A DNA stretch of 64,000 bases from Tenggerimyces flavus (GCF_016907715.1 NZ_JAFBCM010000001.1:1736001-1800000), one strand, 5' to 3'; counted from the stretch's first letter, positions 16,558-25,136 are shown. Notes: generated by a model from the sequence alone, not told the origin. Numbers and translations: made by a program.

Positions 16558-18534
16558 ATGCGGACGATCGTGCAGCTTCTCGCCGTCAGTCTTGCCGCCA
16601 CGTTCGCTCTTGCCGGCGGAGTGCCGGTTGCGGCCCAGCCCTTACCGGAACCGGTCGTGGGGAAGCCGGGCGAGCTCGTCGCGAACGGCGGCTTCGACGT
16701 TGGCGACCGGACCGCCAAGCCGCTCGCGTGGGGCGTCGAGGGCAACGAGGCCGGCGCCAACATCGTCAACCTCGGCGCCTGGCGCACCGCCGGGCTCGGT
16801 TCGCTCGAGGTCAAGGACGTCGCGGGCTCCTCGGTCGCCGTACGGACCGAACGCATGGTCGCGACCACCGGTGCGTCGTACGAGGCGAGCGCGAAGGTGC
16901 GCCTCCGGACGGGCGCGCCGGCCAGCTTCGAGCTGGAGTTCTGGGACTTCGACCAGAACCTGTTGACCACGAAGTCCGTCACGCCCGGCCCGGGCACGGA
17001 GTTCCAGACGGTCACGCTCACCGGGACGGCGCCGGCGAAGACCGCGCACGTGACGCTGCGGATCTTCGCGGACGTCGCGGCGGTCGGCGACTCGTACTGG
17101 GACCAGGTCACGTTGCGGCAGGTCCCGCTGCCGTACGACAAGGCGCTGGGCCGCGACCGCGAGCTCTTCCTCGACGACTACCGGATCGAGTCGACGCACG
17201 ATCTGGAACGCGTCGTTCATCCGGGTCAGAAGCGGCAGCTCCCGGTCGTGCGCGCGGACAAGCCGTGGGAGATCAGCGCGTACACGTACGGCTCGACGTT
17301 CAAGATCGGCGGGACGTACAAGCTCTGGTACACCTGCTTTTCCGACGTCGCGCCGAACTACCACATGTGTTACGCCGAGAGCGCGAACGGCGTCGACTGG
17401 GTGAAGCCGCACGTCGGACGCGTTGCGTACAAGGACATTCCGGCCTCGCAGACCAACATCGTGCTGCAGGGATCGGGCACGATCGCGTACAACCCGAAGG
17501 CGCCGGCCGATCGCACGTTCCTGCTGATGAAGTTCCAGGGCGGGCCGAACGGCTACTACGGCTGGAAGTCGCCGAACGGGCTCGACTGGACGCCGCTGTC
17601 GCCCGACCCGCTGCTGCTCGACGGCGACGTGTCGCAGGTCGCGTACGACGAGACGCGCGACCTCTACATCGCGTCGGTCAAGAAGCGGATGTTCACCTCG
17701 CGCACGCCGGGGATCTACGAGCGGTCGGCGTTCGTCTCGACCAGCAAGGACTTCCTGACCTGGACCGAGCCGCAGCTCGCGACCAGCGGCGACTACGCCG
17801 ACGACGGTCTGGCCGAGTCGATCGGCGGGCTCGAGGGGCAGATCTACGGGATGCCGATCCTGCCGTACGAGGGTCTGTACATCGGCCTGCCGTGGGTGTT
17901 CCTCACGCTCAACTACACCGCCGGTCAGTACGCGTCTGCGGCGGACGGGCCGGTGCTGCCGCAGGTGGCGGTGTCGCGCGACCTGCTGCGCTGGGTCCGG
18001 CCCGTGCGCGGTTCGCTGCTCGAGCCGAGCCTCGGCGGCGCATGGGACGATGGCGCGCTCTACACGGCGTCGAACATTCTCGTGACGGACAAGGAGATTC
18101 GGCTCTACTACGCCGGCTTCAACAACGGGCACGGAGGCGCGGACCCGACCGACCCGAACCGCGACAACCACCGCGGGCAGACCGGACTCGCGACCTGGCG
18201 GCGGGACGGCTTCGTGTCGCTGACGAACCGCTCGCTCCCGGGAACGGGCGACGCGGGCGAGCTGGTGACCAAGCCGCTGGTGTTCACCGGTCGAGACCTG
18301 CACGTGAACCACGTGGTGTTCCCGAAGGGCGAGATCCGTGTCTCGGTGCTGGACGCGGCGGGCAACGAGCTCCCCGGCTACGGCGTACGGCAGGCCCTCC
18401 CGCTTCGCGGCGACCGCCTCGACTCCACCGTCCGCTGGTCCGGCGGCCGCACGTTGGCGCAGCTCGCCGGCAAGGAGGTGCGGTTGAAGTTCAGCGTGGT
18501 GAACGCGGACCTCTACTCGTACTGGATCCGCTAG
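16558..18534 (+). CDS. Secreted CBM + five-bladed-propeller glycosidase-like protein
   Basis: A 658-aa exported protein. The signal peptide covers about residues 1-26. A CBM4/9-like beta-sandwich follows (about 33-185, opening with GELVANGGFD and closing DSYWDQVTLRQV). A GH32/GH43-like propeller spans about 195-560, with RELFLDDYRIE, FKIGGTYKLWYTC and YNPKAPADRTFLLMKFQGG, and a beta-rich C-terminus ends the protein. ATG 16558 is chosen because it lies 7 nt after the -10 and opens the signal peptide. The role is presumably glycan binding or hydrolysis; catalytic acids are not certain. It is probably co-regulated with the sialidase-like gene at 4266. Confidence 0.75.
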   Translation: MRTIVQLLAVSLAATFALAGGVPVAAQPLPEPVVGKPGELVANGGFDVGDRTAKPLAWGVEGNEAGANIVNLGAWRTAGLGSLEVKDVAGSSVAVRTERMVATTGASYEASAKVRLRTGAPASFELEFWDFDQNLLTTKSVTPGPGTEFQTVTLTGTAPAKTAHVTLRIFADVAAVGDSYWDQVTLRQVPLPYDKALGRDRELFLDDYRIESTHDLERVVHPGQKRQLPVVRADKPWEISAYTYGSTFKIGGTYKLWYTCFSDVAPNYHMCYAESANGVDWVKPHVGRVAYKDIPASQTNIVLQGSGTIAYNPKAPADRTFLLMKFQGGPNGYYGWKSPNGLDWTPLSPDPLLLDGDVSQVAYDETRDLYIASVKKRMFTSRTPGIYERSAFVSTSKDFLTWTEPQLATSGDYADDGLAESIGGLEGQIYGMPILPYEGLYIGLPWVFLTLNYTAGQYASAADGPVLPQVAVSRDLLRWVRPVRGSLLEPSLGGAWDDGALYTASNILVTDKEIRLYYAGFNNGHGGADPTDPNRDNHRGQTGLATWRRDGFVSLTNRSLPGTGDAGELVTKPLVFTGRDLHVNHVVFPKGEIRVSVLDAAGNELPGYGVRQALPLRGDRLDSTVRWSGGRTLAQLAGKEVRLKFSVVNADLYSYWIR

Positions 18535-18653
18535 CCGTCGGTGTCGTAGAAGGGCTAACCAAGTCGACCCTGGGGACGTTGGTCAGACAACGGGGTAGGT
18601 GTCGGCACCCCCGGCCGTCGCCATTGCCTCGTTGGGCGATCATGTGTCGTCCA

Positions 18654-18688
18654 CAGAAAGCCGCCCTACCCCCGAGGGCGGCTTTCTG
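18654..18688. terminator. Bidirectional hairpin terminator
   Basis: A perfect 14-bp stem: CAGAAAGCCGCCCT (18654-18667), 7-nt loop, AGGGCGGCTTTCTG (18675-18688). It lies between the convergent CBM/propeller and RNHCP genes, and short T-rich ends fall on both strands. The right arm is copied at 18762-18775. Confidence 0.75.
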
Positions 18689-18689
18689 C

Positions 18690-18778
18690 ATCCCAAGCCG
18701 GTGCCGGGCGTTCACCGCGCTCTCCCTCTGGCGCGGCATCCGCGCGAGTCCTTATTTGGGAAGGGCGGCTTTCTGCGT
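18690..18778. repeat. Diverged relative of the 158-bp repeat
   Basis: On the minus strand this stretch reads like part of the tandem-repeat unit at 7915: GCGCCAGAGGGAGAGCGCGG then TGAACGCCCGGCACCGGCTT, versus CGCCAGACGGAGAGCGCGGT and GAACATCCGGTACCGGCCTG in the array. About 65 bp align with roughly three quarters identity by eye. It ends in a direct repeat of AAGGGCGGCTTTCTGC (18761-18776). It shows that the array's unit belongs to a dispersed family. Confidence 0.6.
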
Positions 18779-18781
18779 CTC

Positions 18782-19156
18782 TTACCGCTTTCGGGATCCG
18801 TTCGGTGCCGTCGCGGGCACGGGGTCCGCGGCGAAGGGGACGAACGGCATCGTCAGCGGCAACGCGGCGAGCCGCATCAACAGCAGCACGTTGTCGTCGC
18901 CGGCGGTCTTGTTCAGCCGGAGCCGGCCGCAGTTCGTACATCGGTGGACCAGGACCCAGCGACCCTCACCGCGAACGGTGACGGCGATGGGCTCCATGCC
19001 GCCCGAACAGTCGGCCTTCCGGTCGCCCGGAACGTTGCGGTCGAGATGGCGCGACCACAGACAACTCGGGCAGTGATTGCGATGCGTGGTGCCAGGGGCG
19101 TCGAGGGAGACCTCTACGCCGCAGTGTCCGCACTGGAACGTACGAGCGAATGCCAA
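18782..19156 (-). CDS. RNHCP-domain zinc-ribbon protein
   Basis: About 124 aa. The domain's naming motif is present, HRNHCPSCLWSRHLD, together with CGHCG upstream and CTNCGRLR downstream, giving three CxxC-type knuckles that should bind zinc. The start is uncertain: TTG 19156 sits 9 nt after GAGAGG, and ATT 19162 is the alternative. The C-terminus is hydrophobic, then Pro-rich. RNHCP proteins are widespread in actinobacteria and of unknown function; nucleic-acid binding is plausible. Confidence 0.75.
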   Translation of the reverse strand: MAFARTFQCGHCGVEVSLDAPGTTHRNHCPSCLWSRHLDRNVPGDRKADCSGGMEPIAVTVRGEGRWVLVHRCTNCGRLRLNKTAGDDNVLLLMRLAALPLTMPFVPFAADPVPATAPNGSRKR

Positions 19157-19293
19157 GCCAATGAACCTCTCAGAGCGAAGTGACGGGGCGTGATGTCCAT
19201 CGTGACCGCCCCCTCTCGCTCTGGCCGGCTGCTCCGGCGTCCGCGCCAACCCCATCAGCAGCGGCGGTCGCGCGTCAACCGAATAATGGGAAC

Positions 19294-19722
19294 GTGTTGA
19301 CCGGTGCCATCGCGCTGCCCGACGGGACGCTGGTCCGCGGTCGGGGCCGGCGCAAGCCGCTGCCGCCGGGGCCGCTGCCGGAGTTCGGGCTGTATCTCGG
19401 CAAGCCTCGAGGGTTCGAGCCCGCGTGGCCGGCGGAGTGGATCGACTGGCCGGACTTCCGTTCCCCACGCGACCGGGCGGCGGCCTCCGCGTCGATCCGT
19501 TCGGCGTACGCGCTGGCGCGTGCCGGCGCACGCGTCGAGGTGGCGTGCGGCGGCGGGAACGGCCGGACCGGAACGGTGCTCGCCTGCATGGCCGTGCTCG
19601 CCGGGCAACCCGCGGCCGACGCGGTCGGGTGGGTGCGACAGAACTACCGGCGGCACGCGGTGGAGACGCCGGGGCAGCGGCGATTCGTTCTGTGGTTCGC
19701 GGCGTCAGAGGCGGATCGGTAG
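19294..19722 (+). CDS. Protein-tyrosine-phosphatase-like protein
   Basis: A 142-aa cytoplasmic protein. The signature loop VACGGGNGRTGT is a Cys-x5-Arg phosphatase P-loop, followed by a helix with LACMAVLAG as in PTP/dual-specificity enzymes. A candidate general-acid region lies upstream (WIDWPDF). GTG 19294 (VLTGAIALPDG) is preferred over far-upstream starts that overlap the divergent RNHCP gene. It probably dephosphorylates a protein or nucleotide; the substrate is unknown. Its 3' end overlaps the convergent P450 remnant by 18 bp. Confidence 0.75.
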   Translation: MLTGAIALPDGTLVRGRGRRKPLPPGPLPEFGLYLGKPRGFEPAWPAEWIDWPDFRSPRDRAAASASIRSAYALARAGARVEVACGGGNGRTGTVLACMAVLAGQPAADAVGWVRQNYRRHAVETPGQRRFVLWFAASEADR

Positions 19723-20139
19723 CTCGGCGAGGGTGCCGTCCGGAGCGCGCCGCGGCCTGCCGCCGAACGTGAGGTGCGGGAAGCGGCGCAGCAACGTGGT
19801 CAGCGCGACCTCGGTCTCGAGCCGCGCGAGCTCCGCGACGTTGTCGCGCCGTGGGAGCTGCTCGACCACGGTGGGCATCAGGCTCAGGTCGTCGAGCAGG
19901 GCGGTCAGCTGGTCCTCGTTCGCGAGCAACGTCTCGATGCCGTAAGCGATCAGCCCCGACGTCCCCGCCTCGCGCCACCCGCCCTCGGCGAAGTGCTCGA
20001 CCAGGTCGACGACCTCCTTGTCCGGCAGCCGGTCGAGCAGCCGATGAGCCGCCGCCTCGACCCGCGGCCGGACCGTGCCTGGCGCCACCCACGTCCGCCG
20101 CGTCCGGAGCGGGTTGAGCAGCAGGGTCAGGCCGACCAT
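19705..20139 (-). pseudogene. Cytochrome P450 remnant lacking ExxR and heme loop
   Basis: A 144-aa open frame that strings together separate pieces of a P450. It has the region before helix C/D (TVRPRVEAAAHRLLDRL, VVDLVEHFA), an I-helix-like piece (EAGTSGLIAYGIETLLANED), and then the C-terminal helix (LARLETEVALTTLLRRFPHL). The K-helix ExxR and the FGxGxHxCxG heme-binding loop between them are missing, so it cannot bind heme. A full P450 is about 400 aa. ATG 20139 has a good GAGGAGG site, so it may still be translated. In-frame internal deletions are the likely cause. Confidence 0.75.
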
Positions 20140-20151
20140 GGATGGCCTCCT

Positions 20152-20178
20152 CATTCAGATGTTGTGAACATCTGAATG
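20152..20178. promoter_or_regulatory. Perfect 12-bp inverted repeat
   Basis: CATTCAGATGTT-GTG-AACATCTGAATG. It lies 11 bp after the PaiB-like stop and directly before the GAGGAGG site of the P450 remnant. It could be a transcription terminator for the former (no T-run) or an operator for the latter. Its A+T content is high for this genome, which favours an operator. Confidence 0.55.
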
Positions 20179-20188
20179 GGAGGATAGC

Positions 20189-20809
20189 TCAGCCCGCGAC
20201 CGTACGCATGGCCTCGGCTGTCGCCGTCTCGCCTCGGGCGGCGAGGTTGGCGATCGTGCCCTCGACGTCGGCCTCCGAACGGTTCTGCGAGAGCTTCGCC
20301 TTGGCCTCGATCCGGCTGATCACCAGCTCGACGCCGACGATCGCGCGCAGCTGGCCGCGGACGAAGGCCTCCGGCGCGTCGTCGACCGTCCACGACGAGG
20401 CGGCCGCGGCCTCGTGCTTCGTGGTCAGCCGGCGGACGAGCTCGTCCAGCCAGACCACGTCGTCATGCACCACGAGCTCGCCGTACACGTGCGCCGTCAC
20501 GTAGTTCCACGTCGGCACGACGCGGCCGTGCTCGGCCTTCGAGGCGTACCCCGCGGGCGTCACGTACGCGTCCGGTCCCGCCACGATCGCCAGCGCCGCA
20601 CCGTTCACCGGCGTCTTCCACTGCACGTTGTTCCGCGCGAGATGCCCGAGCAGCGCGCCGTGCGCACCGACCGACGGGTCGTAGATGAACGGCAGCAACG
20701 TGGCCAGCAGGCCGTCGGGCGTCGCCGTGATCAGGTTGCCCGCACCATGGTGGGCGAGCAGATCCTGCACGACGGCGTCGTCCGCGGCGAAGTGCGACGG
20801 GATGTACAT
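20189..20809 (-). CDS. PaiB-like FMN-binding protein
   Basis: A 206-aa protein starting at ATG 20809 (MYIPSHF), chosen because GGGAG lies 5 nt upstream and MYxP-HF is the family's normal N-terminus. Other landmarks are LARNNVQWK, VTPAGYASKAEHGRVVPTWN and KLSQNRSEAD, all typical of the PaiB/Protease-synthase-and-sporulation regulator family, which has a split-barrel FMN fold. It may be a redox-linked regulator or a plain flavoprotein. It stands upstream of the P450 remnant on the same strand. Confidence 0.85.
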   Translation of the reverse strand: MYIPSHFAADDAVVQDLLAHHGAGNLITATPDGLLATLLPFIYDPSVGAHGALLGHLARNNVQWKTPVNGAALAIVAGPDAYVTPAGYASKAEHGRVVPTWNYVTAHVYGELVVHDDVVWLDELVRRLTTKHEAAAASSWTVDDAPEAFVRGQLRAIVGVELVISRIEAKAKLSQNRSEADVEGTIANLAARGETATAEAMRTVAG

Positions 20810-20836
20810 GTCTCCCATCTTGTCCTGCCCAGGCAA

Positions 20837-20893
20837 GAGGGCCGAACGCTCGATCTCCGGCAGTGGGGATGCTCGACCGAGCGCTCGGCCCTC
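20837..20893. promoter_or_regulatory. Long imperfect hairpin upstream of PaiB-like gene and purC
   Basis: GAGGGCCGAACGCTCG (20837-20852) pairs with CGAGCGCTCGGCCCTC (20878-20893), 15 of 16 positions, around a 25-nt loop. It sits in the 213-bp gap between the divergent PaiB-like gene and purC. I see no match to a known purine riboswitch. It may be an untranslated-leader structure or a relic repeat. Confidence 0.4.
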
Positions 20894-21022
20894 ACTTCAC
20901 AGTCGCACCCGGGAGTAGTCGTTTGCTGGGAAGGTGCTTGGAAACAAGGCGGATTCTCAGGGCGAAAGCCGCGTGTGGGACCTGATGGGGAGTGACGCGC
21001 CTGAGCTGCGAGACTGAGGCGC

Positions 21023-21883
21023 ATGGAGCTGCTGCACAAAGGCAAGGTCCGCGACATCTACTCCGACCGTCCCGGCGAGATCCTGCTCGTCGCGTCGGAC
21101 CGGGTCTCGACGTTCGACATCGTGCATCCGACGCCGATCCCCGACAAGGGCAAGGTGCTGACCGCGCTGTCGCTCTGGTGGTTCGACCAGGTCGCCGACC
21201 TGATCCCCAACCACGTGCTGAGCGCGGACGACGTCCCCGCCGAGCTCAAGGGTCAGGCCATCCGTTGCCGGCAGGTCGAGATCGTGCCCGTCGAGTGCAT
21301 CGCGCGCGGCTACCTCGCGGGCACCGGCCTCCTCTCGTACGGCGAGAGCGGCACCATCTCCGGCGTCGAACTGCCGCCCGGGCTCCGGGAGGGCGACCAG
21401 CTCGCCGAGCCGATCTTCACGCCGTCCACGAAGGTGCCGGTCGGTCAGGGGCATGACGAGGCGATGACGTACGACGAGGTCGTCGCCCTCGTCGGCGCCG
21501 AAACCGCTGCCCAGCTTCGCGCGCTGACCCTCGGCCTGTACGCGCGGGGCGTCGAGCGTGCGCGGGAACGCGGCGTGATCGTCGCCGACACCAAGTTCGA
21601 GTTCGGGCGCGACACCGACGGGCGGCTCGTCCTCGCCGACGAGGTCTTCACGCCGGACTCGTCGCGGTTCTGGGCGGTCGAGGACTGGGAGCCGGGGCGG
21701 CCGCAGCACTCGATGGACAAGCAGTACCTGCGCGACTGGGCCTCGTCGACCGGGTGGAACAAGCAGGAGCCCGCGCCCGAGATCCCCGCCGACGTCGTCG
21801 CCGAGGTGCGGCGCCGCTATATCGCGATGTACGAGCAGCTCACCGGCGCGCGGTGGGAGGAAGGTGTCGGTGGGGGCCGCTAG
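21023..21883 (+). CDS. purC: Phosphoribosylaminoimidazole-succinocarboxamide synthase
   Basis: A 286-aa cytoplasmic enzyme that joins CAIR and aspartate with ATP to give SAICAR in purine biosynthesis. Hallmarks are LLHKGKVRDIYS at the N-terminus (nucleotide site), ASDRVSTFD, VPVECIARGYLAGTG, and ADTKFEFG with DEVFTPDSSRFW near the end. Length and order match stand-alone bacterial PurC. ATG 21023 is supported by the canonical N-terminus. It is followed 10 bp later by a YcaQ-like gene on the same strand. Confidence 0.97.
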   Translation: MELLHKGKVRDIYSDRPGEILLVASDRVSTFDIVHPTPIPDKGKVLTALSLWWFDQVADLIPNHVLSADDVPAELKGQAIRCRQVEIVPVECIARGYLAGTGLLSYGESGTISGVELPPGLREGDQLAEPIFTPSTKVPVGQGHDEAMTYDEVVALVGAETAAQLRALTLGLYARGVERARERGVIVADTKFEFGRDTDGRLVLADEVFTPDSSRFWAVEDWEPGRPQHSMDKQYLRDWASSTGWNKQEPAPEIPADVVAEVRRRYIAMYEQLTGARWEEGVGGGR

Positions 21884-21893
21884 CGTCTCCCCC

Positions 21894-23069
21894 ATGCCGC
21901 CCGCACCCACGCCTCGTACGCTCAGCAAGGCCGACGCCCGTCGGATCTGGCTGCATGCCCAACGGCTGGACACCCGGGAGCCGTTCGGCGCCGGTGCCGC
22001 TGCGACGCGGGCTGCGGTGGAGCACCTCGGCTACGTGCAGATCGACACGATCAACGTGATCGAACGCTGCCACCACCACATCCTCTACAGCCGGATCCCG
22101 TCGTACTCGCGCGCCGACCTGCGCCAGGCGCAGACCGTCGACAAGTCGATCTTCGAGTTCTGGACGCATGCGCTGGCGTACGTCCCGGTCCGCGACTTCC
22201 ACTTCTATGTGGCGGCGATGATGGCCGAACGTCGTGCGGAGATCGCGCCCTGGCACGGGGCGGTGACGCTCGCCGACGTGCGCCGGGTCGTGCGGCTCAT
22301 CCGGGCCGAGGGCGCGCAGACGATCCGCGACTTCAAGGACGAGGTGCTGGTCGAGAAGGACCATCCCTGGGCGAGCCGCAAGCCGTCGAAGGGAGCGTTG
22401 CAGGTCGCGTTCGGCCGCGGCGAGCTCACGGTCAGCGAACGGTCCGGGATGGTGAAGACGTACGAGCTGACCGAGCGCCACTTCGGCTGGGACAAGCTGC
22501 CGAGGGCCGCCACCGCGCGGCAGCTGCACACGTACATGCTCGATCGCGCGCTGCTCGCGCAGGGGGTGGTGAGTATCGACTCCACGTGCCACCTCAAGCG
22601 CCCGCCGGTGAAGGCCGCCGTCCTCGCCCTGATCGAGGCGCGGGTGAAGCGAGGCGAGCTCGTGCCGGTGGACCTCGAGGGCGCGGGGAAGACGAAGCAC
22701 TGGGCCGCGCCTGCGACGCTCGACGCCGTCCCGCCGGCTGCGGATGAGCAGCTGGTGCACATCCTGTCGCCGTTCGACCCGTTGATCATCCTGCGCAAGC
22801 GCCTCTCGTTGTTCTTCGACTACGACCACCTGTTCGAGGCGTACGTGCCGAAGGCGAAGCGTGTCTTCGGCTACTTCTCGCTGCCCGTCCTGGTCGGCGA
22901 CGAGGTCGTCGCGGTAATCGACCTCAAGACCGACCGGGACAAGGGCGCGCTGCTCGTGCAGCAGTGGACGTGGGTGGGACGGGGCTCGAAGCGGTCCCAC
23001 CAGGCTCTGATCGATGCCGAGCTGAGTCGCTTCGAGCGCTTCCAGCTGGCGACCTCGCCGGGGGCCTAG
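21894..23069 (+). CDS. YcaQ/AlkX-type winged-helix DNA glycosylase
   Basis: A 391-aa protein from ATG 21894. It belongs to the HTH_42 family of interstrand-crosslink glycosylases; the catalytic QxD motif is present as YVQIDTINVI (about residue 48), followed by ERCHHHIL. In this family the enzyme unhooks DNA crosslinks or excises bulky alkylated bases, often protecting natural-product producers. Further family landmarks are FEFWTHALAYVP and LSPFDPLIILRKR near the C-terminus. It lies directly downstream of purC and overlaps the convergent NTF2-like gene by 4 bp. Confidence 0.85.
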   Translation: MPPAPTPRTLSKADARRIWLHAQRLDTREPFGAGAAATRAAVEHLGYVQIDTINVIERCHHHILYSRIPSYSRADLRQAQTVDKSIFEFWTHALAYVPVRDFHFYVAAMMAERRAEIAPWHGAVTLADVRRVVRLIRAEGAQTIRDFKDEVLVEKDHPWASRKPSKGALQVAFGRGELTVSERSGMVKTYELTERHFGWDKLPRAATARQLHTYMLDRALLAQGVVSIDSTCHLKRPPVKAAVLALIEARVKRGELVPVDLEGAGKTKHWAAPATLDAVPPAADEQLVHILSPFDPLIILRKRLSLFFDYDHLFEAYVPKAKRVFGYFSLPVLVGDEVVAVIDLKTDRDKGALLVQQWTWVGRGSKRSHQALIDAELSRFERFQLATSPGA

Positions 23070-23425
23070 CCCGGGACCTTGTCGAGGAAGCCGACGACGC
23101 TCTCGATCCGGCCCTCCTCGTTCGCGGTCAGGACGTCGAAGCCGATCGCGAGCGGCTCCTGTCCGGCGGGGCCGAGGCCCCACTGGAAGCGCGCGACGTC
23201 GTGGTGCGCGTCGATGTCTCCGTGCAGGCTGAACGTGAGGCCGGCGAACTGTCCTTGCACGGCGGCGATCGTGGCGTCGAGCTGGTCGTGGCCCTGGACG
23301 TCGACGAGCGGGTCGACGTACCGGCCCTTGTCCGCCCAGAGCCGCACGATCGCGTCGCGGCGGGCGTCGTCGGTGAGGTTCCAGGTCTGGAGGTAGTCGG
23401 TGACGAGCTGGTGGAGGTTTGTCAT
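23066..23425 (-). CDS. NTF2/SnoaL-like small protein
   Basis: A 119-aa cone-shaped alpha+beta barrel. The N-terminus (LHQLVTDYLQTWNLTDDARR), WADKGRYVDPLVDVQGHDQL and the core strand FSLHGDIDAHHDVARFQW are typical of the SnoaL-like group, whose members bind small hydrophobic ligands or act as isomerases or hydrolases. It is divergent from the XRE regulator at 23512 with an 86-bp gap; this pairing suggests that the regulator controls it. Confidence 0.75.
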   Translation of the reverse strand: MTNLHQLVTDYLQTWNLTDDARRDAIVRLWADKGRYVDPLVDVQGHDQLDATIAAVQGQFAGLTFSLHGDIDAHHDVARFQWGLGPAGQEPLAIGFDVLTANEEGRIESVVGFLDKVPG

Positions 23426-23511
23426 GCCGCCATGCTCGGCTCGCTCGGTGCGGCCGGTCGATTACCTCGGAGGTCATGGCAGGGCGGCGGTGGTTGGGCT
23501 GGAATAGGGGC

Positions 23512-24297
23512 ATGACCGTTCAGACCGATCGCGCTCCGACCGTCGGCGACCTGTTGCGTACGTGGCGGCAGCGCCGGCGGCTGACCCAGCTCGAGCTGGC
23601 GAACTCGTCGGAAGTTTCGGCGCGCCATCTCAGCTTCGTCGAGACCGGCCGGGCGCGGCCGACGCGAGAGATGATCCTGCACCTTTCGGAACATCTGGAA
23701 GTTCCGCTCCGGCAGCGAAACGAGGTGCTGCTCGCGGGCGGCTTCGCGCCGGTGTATCCCGAGCACGAGCTGAGCGAGGCGCCGATGTCGGTAGTTTCGG
23801 CGGCGGTCAACCAGCTCCTGGACGCGCATCCGTACCCCGCGGTCGTCGTCGACCGGCACTGGGAGCTGGTGGCGTCGAACGAGCCGACCGCGCTGTTGCT
23901 GGCCGGTGCCGCGTCGTGGCTGGTGGAACCGCCGATCAATGTGCTGCGGTTGAGCCTGCATCCCGAGGGCATGGCGCCGCGGATCGTCAACCTGGCGCAG
24001 TGGAAGGCACATCTGCTCGGCCGGCTCGCCCGGCAGGCCGACGTGACCGGCGACCCGGTGTTGTTCGCGTTGCTGGACGAGCTTCGTTCGCTGCCGGGTG
24101 GGTCGCCGGACGAGCCGCTGCCGCGAGACTCCCTCGTCGTACCGCTGCGCTATCGGCTCGCTTCCGGGCTCGAGCTGTCGATGTTCAGCATGACGACGGT
24201 GTTCGGTACGCCGCTGGACGTGACGGTGTCGGAGCTCGCGATCGAGACGTTCTATCCTGCGTCGGCCGAGACGGCCGCTGCTCTTGTTGGCAGCTAG
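23512..24297 (+). CDS. XRE-family regulator with MmyB-like ligand domain
   Basis: A 261-aa cytoplasmic DNA-binding protein. Residues 10-70 form an XRE helix-turn-helix (LTQLELANSSEVSARHLSFV followed by ETGRARPTREM). The rest is the MmyB-like PAS-type domain (NQLLDAHPYPAVVVDRHWEL, PEGMAPRIVNLAQW), which binds fatty-acid-like ligands in relatives. ATG 23512 begins just before the HTH. It is divergent from an NTF2-like gene, its likely target. Its end overlaps the convergent methyltransferase by 4 bp. Confidence 0.88.
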   Translation: MTVQTDRAPTVGDLLRTWRQRRRLTQLELANSSEVSARHLSFVETGRARPTREMILHLSEHLEVPLRQRNEVLLAGGFAPVYPEHELSEAPMSVVSAAVNQLLDAHPYPAVVVDRHWELVASNEPTALLLAGAASWLVEPPINVLRLSLHPEGMAPRIVNLAQWKAHLLGRLARQADVTGDPVLFALLDELRSLPGGSPDEPLPRDSLVVPLRYRLASGLELSMFSMTTVFGTPLDVTVSELAIETFYPASAETAAALVGS

Positions 24298-25094
24298 CTC
24301 GTTCGGGTCGCGCTGAGGAGGTTCGCGGGCATCGCGAACTCGACGCGGCCATCGGCGGTGACGTACTCCGCCAGTACGTCCGTCGCCCGTTCGAGCAGTC
24401 GGGCGAGGCCGGCGTCGTCCACGTACCGTTCCAGCAGCCAGCCCTTCCCGTCCGCGGTGACCCACCAGTCCATCGACGGGAAGCGTGTGGTCCCCCGGTG
24501 CGTGACGACTCTCGCGTCGGGGATGCCCGCCTCGGTCGCCAGACTGCTCAGCGTCGCTGGGTCGCCGAGGGAGAACGGCGCGTTCATCGCACGCTCTGCC
24601 TCGGCACCGAAGAGGCGCCCGACGATGGCGTTGAACCCCTGGTAGGCGGGGACCTGGTCCAGCCCGGCCCAGACGGCGACCGCGATGCTGCCGCCAGGGC
24701 GGAGCACTCGCCACATCTCCGCGAGTGCTCCGCGCTGGTCGTCGAAGTACATCAGCCCGAACTGGCACACGACCGCGTCGAACTCTTCTTGCTGGTAAGG
24801 GAGTTCTTCGGCGAGGCCCTCCTGCCAGGTGATCTCCGGCGCCTTGGTCCGAGCGACGGAGAGCATGCCCGGATTGCGGTCGATTCCGACGACTTCGCCT
24901 TGCTTGCCTACGCGTTCGGTCGCGGCGCGGGCGAGAACGCCTGTGCCGCAGGCGATGTCGAGTACGCGGTCTGCTGGCCCGACGTTCGCCGCGTCCAGCA
25001 TGACGCTCGTCCACTGCGCGAACAGGGCGGGCAGCAGGAACTCTTCGTAGAACACGGCCGCCTGGTCGCTGACTTGGCTGAACTCCTCGCTCAT
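24294..25094 (-). CDS. Class I SAM-dependent methyltransferase
   Basis: A 266-aa enzyme. The SAM-binding motif I is VLDIACGTGVLARAA (about 44-58), motif II GEVVGIDRNPGML, and the post-II loop LPYQQEEFDAVVCQFGLMYF. EMWRVLRPGGSIAVAVW follows, as in the UbiE/Methyltransf_11 group. It probably methylates a small molecule. A monocistronic gene, convergent with the XRE regulator; the ATG at 25094 is the natural start. Confidence 0.88.
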   Translation of the reverse strand: MSEEFSQVSDQAAVFYEEFLLPALFAQWTSVMLDAANVGPADRVLDIACGTGVLARAATERVGKQGEVVGIDRNPGMLSVARTKAPEITWQEGLAEELPYQQEEFDAVVCQFGLMYFDDQRGALAEMWRVLRPGGSIAVAVWAGLDQVPAYQGFNAIVGRLFGAEAERAMNAPFSLGDPATLSSLATEAGIPDARVVTHRGTTRFPSMDWWVTADGKGWLLERYVDDAGLARLLERATDVLAEYVTADGRVEFAMPANLLSATRTS

Positions 25095-25136
25095 GCCGTG
25101 CAGTATGGCGCCGGCGATTGCAGAATCGTTGCGGTT

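Noticed and set aside
20837-20893. Purine riboswitch for purC
   Set aside because: A single long hairpin without a three-way junction or conserved loop. It lies about 130 bp before purC and equally close to the divergent gene.
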